Positions 58,501-64,000 of a stretch of DNA of 64,000 nt are shown here, piece after piece (position 1 is the first letter of the stretch; every line of letters begins with the position of its first letter). The notes beneath the pieces were generated by a model. It was not told the origin of the DNA, did no database searches, and was given only the letters and a program-made list of their open reading frames with translations. The position numbers and the translations under genes are program-made. The stretch comes from Morella rubra (lineage: Eukaryota > Streptophyta > Magnoliopsida > Fagales > Myricaceae), in assembly GCA_003952965.2 (NCBI GenBank), contig CM025849.1, positions 15,477,366-15,541,365 of the forward strand. Reading direction: 5' to 3'.

Positions 58501-59845
58501 TTTCTCTGAATATGGAGGAAGCAGAGCAAGATGAGAATGTGGTGACAAGTACTTTTTCCCTTTCTTGTGGATTAGTAACCATATTGTTTGATACTGGTGC
58601 TACGCATTCTTTTATTTCACAGAATTGTGTAAATAGACTTGGATTGTTGGTAGAACCTTTATTTGTTAGACTTGATGTGGTAACTCCGTTGGGGATAAAT
58701 AGTATGTGTACTAAGAAGATCAAGAAGTTTCCAATGGAAATAGCAGGATGGAAGATTGCCTATAGATTTGACAATCCTAGATATGGGTAACTTTGATGTT
58801 ATTCTTGGCATGGATTGGTTATCTAGCTATCATGTAACATTAGGTTGTCATGCAAAGGAAGTGAGTTTATTTGTACCTAGACTTAAGAGAATTCAGTTCA
58901 GGAATGCCAAGAAAGTGAATCCCAGACCGAACAAGGAATTTCCTCATGTACGATTAATATCAGGGTTGAAAGCTTGGAAAAGTATGATTAATGGAGCTCA
59001 AGCTTTTCTAGTTTCAATTTCTGGAATTCAGGAAGAGGAAAAGAAGTTAGAAACCATACCAACGATCTGTGAGTATCAAGATGTCTTTCCAGAAGAACTA
59101 CCTGGATTACCTTCCGGTAAGAGAAATTGAATTTGAAATTTCATTGGTACCAGATACTGCACCTTTGTCTAAAGCTCCACATAGGATGGTCCCAATTGAA
59201 CTAAAGGAATTAAAGGAACAACTACAAGATTTATTGCAGAAAGGATATATTAGACCTAGTGTTTCACCTTGGGGAGCTCCAGTGCTATTTGTGAAAAAGA
59301 AGGATGGCACTATGAGAATGTGCATAGACTATCATGAGTTGAATAAGGTTACTATTAGGAATAAGTATCCTTTACCTAGGATTGATGATTTGTTTGATCA
59401 ATTGAATGGTGCTGAAATATTTCCTAAGATTGATCTAAGGTTAGGATATCATCAATTGAGAATCAGGAGGGAGGATATACCAAAGACAGCTTTTTGTACC
59501 AGGTATGGTCATTACAAATTCTTGATAATGCCTTTTGGATTAACAAATGCTCCTGCTGCATTTATGGATTTGATGCAAAGGGTATTTAGAGATTTTTTGG
59601 ATCATTTTGTGGTTGCATTCATTGATGATATATTGATATACTCTAGGAGTAAGGAAGAGCATTAGAATCATTTGAGGTTGGTTTTGCAAAGATTGAGGGA
59701 AGAAAAGTTATATGCTAAGTTCTCAAAATGTGATTTTTGGCTAAAGGAAGTAGCATTTCTAGGACATATTATTTCAAGTGAAGGTATACCAATTGATCTA
59801 GAAAAAAGTAGAGGCAATTTATACTTGGCCAAGACCTACTACAGT
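58501..59845 (+). pseudogene. Inner Ty3/gypsy protease-RT, right arm (two frameshifts)
   Basis: Protease starts in frame with gag ([12 protein letters not shown]). A 4-base gain near 58,745-58,755 and a 1-base gain near 59,112 break the frame relative to the left arm, dividing it into three open pieces. RT motifs are the same as in the left arm ([29 protein letters not shown]), as is the TAG after EEH. Coding sequence ends at PRPTT, where the outer LTR begins at 59,846. Confidence 0.88.
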
Positions 59846-62800
59846 TGTGAGACCCCGACCTTACTTCTATCATTGTAAAAAGAATTATGACTCCTTAAGT
59901 GTGTATTACTCTAATTATTGAGAAAGGCATGTATGGGTAAATTAATCTAAGATTTTGTCTAGGTGGAATTTTCCCCCTAGCATTTTTATGCATCTTTAGC
60001 TATGATTTAAATGTTATATCGTTTGCAATTTTTAATAGTATTAAATTTGAGTATTTGGGATTAATTAAACTAATCATTTTAATTGTTGGAATATATCTCT
60101 AAGTTTGCAATATTTGGAAGAAATTGAATTAGGGACTTTGACTCTTGAAAAATGTGTGAAAGGCATGTTAGGGTTAATTTTATGAAGTGGCAGAAAAAAA
60201 AAATAAAAAAAAAAAAAAAAAAAAAAATGGAAAAAAAGGGAGGGAAGTCACGTGAAGGAGGGAAAGAAAGGGGGAGGGCAGCCTTGTCTTCCCCCCCCCA
60301 AGCACTTTCACGCCTATTAACCCCCCCTTGCCGCACACTTCACATTCCCATTGCCCTAACACTCTTTTGCCCTAACTCACTCACACAACCGAAGAGAAGA
60401 AAGAAGAAGAAGAAGAAGAAAGAAAAAAAAAAGGAGAGGAAGAAGAAGAAGGAGAAAGAGAAGAAAGAAAGGTAAGTTCGGCCCTTGCTATGAAAAAAAA
60501 AAAATCTCTGCTGGCCGAAATACCCACTATCTCATTTCTTTCACATTTTTCTTGGATGATAGCTTGTTGTGTGCTAGGTTGTTTTCTCCTTATCTACATG
60601 TTGTTTGCTCTAAGAGTAGTGTAGATCTTGTAAGAAATCATGGGGAGATATGGTTAGATCTGAGAAATGTTCTAGGGCAACATTGATGCACCCTAAGTGT
60701 ATGATAAAAAGCCTAAAAGAGGACTGAAATCTGTTTGTGTATGCATGGCCGGATCTGTTGGGTTGTAGTGTTGCAAGTGTGGTTTTAATTTCTGTGTTAA
60801 GTTTAAATTTAATTGCTAAGTTGCTGGAAAACAAAGCTGAGGTTTTAAATCTAGAATCATGGGTGAAGTTGCTGCATGAAGAAGGTTATGATAAAAAGGG
60901 AGGAAACTTGCAGGAAAAGGAAAACTTCCTTGTTGCTGATTTGCATCTATAGAGGATAGACCCATTCTATTATGACCTATTATGGTTGATTGGAAAACCC
61001 ATAGCATTCATAAGCATGGCCTGTTATGTTGAAGATCATTGAGAATTATAGAGAATGCTTGTTAGACTAGTTGCTGAAAACAAGTTGCTGAAATGTACTT
61101 CTGCAGATTTCAAGGCTCGAACTAGGAGTGTATTCTGATGCAATTGTGCTTATCCTTTGATCTTAAGAGGATCCTAGATTGTAGGCCTAGGAAATAGGAA
61201 GATTTTAAGCCATACCTTGGGTGATTCCGATAAGTATTGGGTGAGATATGCGTTGTTCAAGGCCCGGACGTCAAGCTGCCAGCAGCCTTGTACGTCCGGA
61301 ATGTTAGCTCATTTCGAATACCTTTTGAGTGATCAGTTTAAGTCCAAATTTTACGGTTTGGTCTTGAATTTTAAGTTTATGAAAGAAGAACATTTTAAGG
61401 TAAATTTCGTGTGAATTAGAGGTGTAATGAATGAGTTGTGGTATTTTGAAAATGGAAGGCCGAGCTGGAAACAGCAACAGTGTTGTTGTAGGATTTTCGC
61501 CTAATATGAAGTGTTTGTAAAAATGTATAGCAAATTCTGCTGTTGTGAATTTTACCTCCAATCTTGACCTATGAAAGCTGAATAGTTCAAAATAAATTTC
61601 ATGTTATTTGGAGCCATGTCTATGAAGTTATGAATTTTTAAGTTGGAGACGTCGGGGCTGCCCGCTTGGACGTCCTCCGCAGCTTGTATTTTCGGGTAAA
61701 TGTTTTGAATGGCAAATGAGCTCCAAATTACTTAGAATTTTCATATGTTATAAAAATTAGTGTAAGGATCAGTTTAGAACCAATTCTTATGGCTTCGGCA
61801 TTCTTAAGAGAATACTTTGCATTGTAAGATCACCATTGGGAAATCAAGAAATATGGGCGATTTTGTATGATGTGCTGAATTTAATTGAATGACTATTCTC
61901 TACATCTAGTAAACCTATAAATGACATTAGTATGAATCAATTGTAGGCAAGGTGCTGCCATTCGCTCAAGTGGACGAAGGTAAGTGGAAACTTATGTTTT
62001 TCCGAAAACTGGAATGAAAGCATGAGAAGCATTTACGATTTCTCATTATCAAGCATTACACGACATAAGCATTTGCATGATTTCTTAAAGAAGAAAGTTT
62101 TGTGCAAATGAAAGTATGAGAAGTACTGTATGACAAGTTAAGTTAAGGGGCTGAGGTTGGTCGGTACCGTACCATTAAGATAGGTGCATCCACTCCGAAG
62201 GACGAATGCGAGAAGGATGGGTAGCTCTTGAGGTATGTGCAATCACACTGAAGGATGCTTGCAAGAAGGTGTGAACCTCTAAGGGTTGAGTCTAGTCATT
62301 AGGCCTGGGGCCACGTCGAGGACTAGCTCAACCAAATGACGTATTCCCAAGGGAAAAGGGAATAGTTCCGAAGGGAACGCACAACCCTGACTTCAGGGGT
62401 AAATGGAGCGAGATAAGTTGCCCAATCAAGAAAGAATTATTTTCAAGATCAATTGCATGTTTCTTTTAAGATCAAGTACGTTGTCTCATGCATATGCAAG
62501 CATTTCATTTGACATTCATGTACATTGATATCCATGAACATGCGAGACATGCACTATTTATTGCATATGATCCCTTACTGAGTCATTCGACTCACAGTTT
62601 TTAAATTGTATCATTCCAGACAATATTTCAGGTGAGGAAACCTAAGAAGAGGACCTTAAAACCTAGGAGAGGGGCTGACGAGGACGTCCTCTTCCCTTTT
62701 TGTTATTTCAGTAAAGGTTTAGATATAATTTTTGAAAGAGCCGACATGAGCCTCCGATGTGTGGTGGTCATGGGTTATTCGGCCCAGTAAAGTTTAGGGT

Positions 62801-63011
62801 TTTTAACCAATTGATATTTTGAGACTGTGTTGTAATTACTTCAAGTTATCGTTTGAGGAGCAGGTTCTAATGTTTCATTACGCGCATTAGTCGATAAAAA
62901 AAAAAAAGGGTTTTTCCGCTGCAAGAATTTAGTAAGTTCGCTTGAGTATTCCTTGTTGGGGATGCTCGCGGCTGTCACTAGCCTCTTCGAGTTAGCGTTT
63001 GGGGCGTGACA
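59846..63011 (+). mobile_element. 5' LTR of outer Ty3/gypsy element, right arm (3,166 bp)
   Basis: From TGTGAGACCCC to GGGGCGTGACA, then GTTAAG and the primer-binding site. It mirrors the left-arm LTR with only scattered indels, mostly in homopolymers (for example the A-tract near 60,190-60,230). It inserted inside the inner gypsy RT/RNase H region. Confidence 0.92.
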
Positions 63012-63017
63012 GTTAAG

Positions 63018-63029
63018 TGGTATCAGAGC
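63018..63029 (+). other. Primer-binding site, outer gypsy (right arm)
   Basis: TGGTATCAGAGC, a canonical initiator tRNA-Met complement, six bases after the LTR end. Confidence 0.9.
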
Positions 63030-63147
63030 GGAAAGTTTAGTGAACTTAGGACTTGCTACTCGTCTTTTGGATTTCGAGTATGCTAGAAATTCGTGCACCT
63101 CAATTAATCGTTAGAATATTTATGGAGTAATGACGTATTAGTGCAGG

Positions 63148-64000
63148 ATGCCACCTAGAAGACAACCCAGGAATCAAAACACGAATGAGGGATACGAAGA
63201 ACCGGGTGTCACTACTGATGACGTTTTGAGGCATATGGCTCAGCTTGTTGCTGAGCAGGTGCAACAAGGAGCTAATGGAGATGGGGCAAGAGGTCGCCCT
63301 GAAGGATGCACCTTTGACCAGTTTAACCGCCAACACCCGCCGGTGTACAATGGCAAGGGAGATGCCGTTCTGGCAGAGAACTGGCTTCTAGAGATAAAGG
63401 AGTTGCTAGAAGTCATGGGGTGTACAGACGCCCAGAGACTGAACTTTGCCACTTTTAAGCTACAGGGAGATGCTAAGAGGTGGTGGCTATCTAAGAAGCT
63501 ACTACTGAGCCAAGAGTTGGGGCAACAGCCCATACCTTGGGAGAGGTTTCAACAAGAATTCTTGGATCGCTATTTTCCAAGGACAACTCGGGAAGCAAAA
63601 GCGAGAGAGTTTGCCACCTTGACTCAGGGGGCAATGACCGTTGATCAATATTCTGGTCGATTTATGGAGTTGGTAAGGTTTGCTCCGTATCTAGTGCCAG
63701 ACGAGGAGAGGAAAGCTAGGAAGTTTGAGGAGGGACTCCATCCCCGAATCTATGACAGGGTGATGGCCCACAATTTGAAGACTCTGGCAGAAGTGATAGA
63801 ACGGGCAGTGATTGTGGAGAGAGGGCTACAGAGGACAGCGGCATATTACGACCAGCAAAAGAGGAAGGCTCCTCCCAAGCAGGTCACATCTCAGGTGCCC
63901 TGGAAGAAGAGTAAGCAGGGTTCATCTCAGGGACCGAATCGAGGGCATGGTGGAGCCCAGATTCCCGGAGGAAACCAATTCCCAATATGTAATAAATGTG
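63148..64000 (+). CDS. Outer Ty3/gypsy gag, right arm (open, runs off window)
   Basis: It starts MPPRRQPRNQNTNEGYEEPG and has the same gag core as the left arm (LQGDAKRWW, FLDRYFPR, EFATLTQGAMTVDQY). Here the CCC run is intact, so the frame continues through [11 protein letters not shown] into the first zinc knuckle and off the window edge. Gag packages element RNA and forms the virus-like particle in the cytoplasm. Whether pol is intact cannot be seen. Of all retroelement genes here this is the best candidate for a still-coding one. Confidence 0.85.
   Translation, partial: MPPRRQPRNQNTNEGYEEPGVTTDDVLRHMAQLVAEQVQQGANGDGARGRPEGCTFDQFNRQHPPVYNGKGDAVLAENWLLEIKELLEVMGCTDAQRLNFATFKLQGDAKRWWLSKKLLLSQELGQQPIPWERFQQEFLDRYFPRTTREAKAREFATLTQGAMTVDQYSGRFMELVRFAPYLVPDEERKARKFEEGLHPRIYDRVMAHNLKTLAEVIERAVIVERGLQRTAAYYDQQKRKAPPKQVTSQVPWKKSKQGSSQGPNRGHGGAQIPGGNQFPICNKC

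Larger units (their letters stand above)
50801..64000. repeat. Head-to-head inverted duplication, arms ~6.6 kb, 30 bp spacer
   Basis: The left arm 50,801-57,368 and right arm 57,399-64,000 are reverse complements in full order: outer gag, primer-binding site, 3.16 kb LTR, inner RT, protease, gag, primer-binding site, short LTR. The last 20 bases of the window mirror 50,801-50,820, so the right arm may continue outside. Shared junctions and stop codons show common descent. Differences are small indels and a diverged centre. Confidence 0.93.

Noticed and set aside
60152-60475. 107-codon Lys/Glu-rich frame
   Set aside because: It is a poly-A and GAA-repeat tract inside the gypsy LTR, mirrored as a Phe/Ser-rich frame in the other arm.

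Overview
This window is plant nuclear DNA, most likely from a eudicot. It is AT-rich and dominated by transposable elements. It holds decayed copies of plant-specific gene families (ankyrin/PGG membrane proteins, a PHT1 phosphate transporter, an F-box-like gene) and an inserted piece of chloroplast DNA. I found no gene that is clearly intact and functional, and the species cannot be named from the sequence alone.

Layout. 0.4-2.2 kb: decayed ankyrin gene on the minus strand (copy B). 2.46-2.93 kb: plastid insertion with the 5' end of 16S rRNA, its promoter and trnV-GAC. 3.4-4.1 and 9.9-10.6 kb: a dispersed direct duplication. 7.7-8.0 kb: fold-back MITE. 11.9-18.0 kb: second ankyrin/PGG gene on the minus strand (copy A), split in its PGG domain by a TIR element with a TTA target duplication; that element itself holds a MITE and an LTR-like insertion. 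19.25-23.29 kb: long degenerate Ty3/gypsy LTR. 23.3-28.7 kb: the 3' part of a Ty1/copia element between two CACTA termini, its LTR split by a 3.27 kb solo LTR with perfect CGGGC target duplications. 28.7-29.0 kb: PHT1 first-exon fragment. 29.5-35.0 kb: probable CACTA element. 36.0-41.6 kb: a unit bounded by ~200 bp inverted repeats, holding an LTR-like sequence, an F-box-like pseudogene and a direct-repeat pair. 41.66-43.34 kb: fold-back element split by a second TTA-flanked TIR element that carries a codon-phased tandem array. 43.3-47.1 kb: degenerate Ty1/copia element on the minus strand. 47.3-54.9 kb: Ty3/gypsy element on the minus strand with 3.16 kb LTRs. 54.9-57.37 kb: an older gypsy element with a 275 bp LTR.

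The outstanding structure is a head-to-head inverted duplication. The block at 50,801-57,368 (outer gag, 3.16 kb LTR, inner gypsy RT/protease/gag, short LTR) is repeated in reverse complement at 57,399-64,000, where the window ends. Only 30 bp separate the arms. Both share a gag deletion, nonsense codons and the exact nested-insertion junction, so they are copies of one compound locus rather than independent insertions. They differ by small indels and by strongly divergent U3 regions at the centre. It is either a real palindromic duplication, able to make long hairpin RNA, or partly an assembly artefact.

The genes do not form a pathway. The window records repeated transposon nesting, gene-fragment capture and pseudogenisation. 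Coordinates of decayed elements are approximate unless a terminal motif or target duplication is named.
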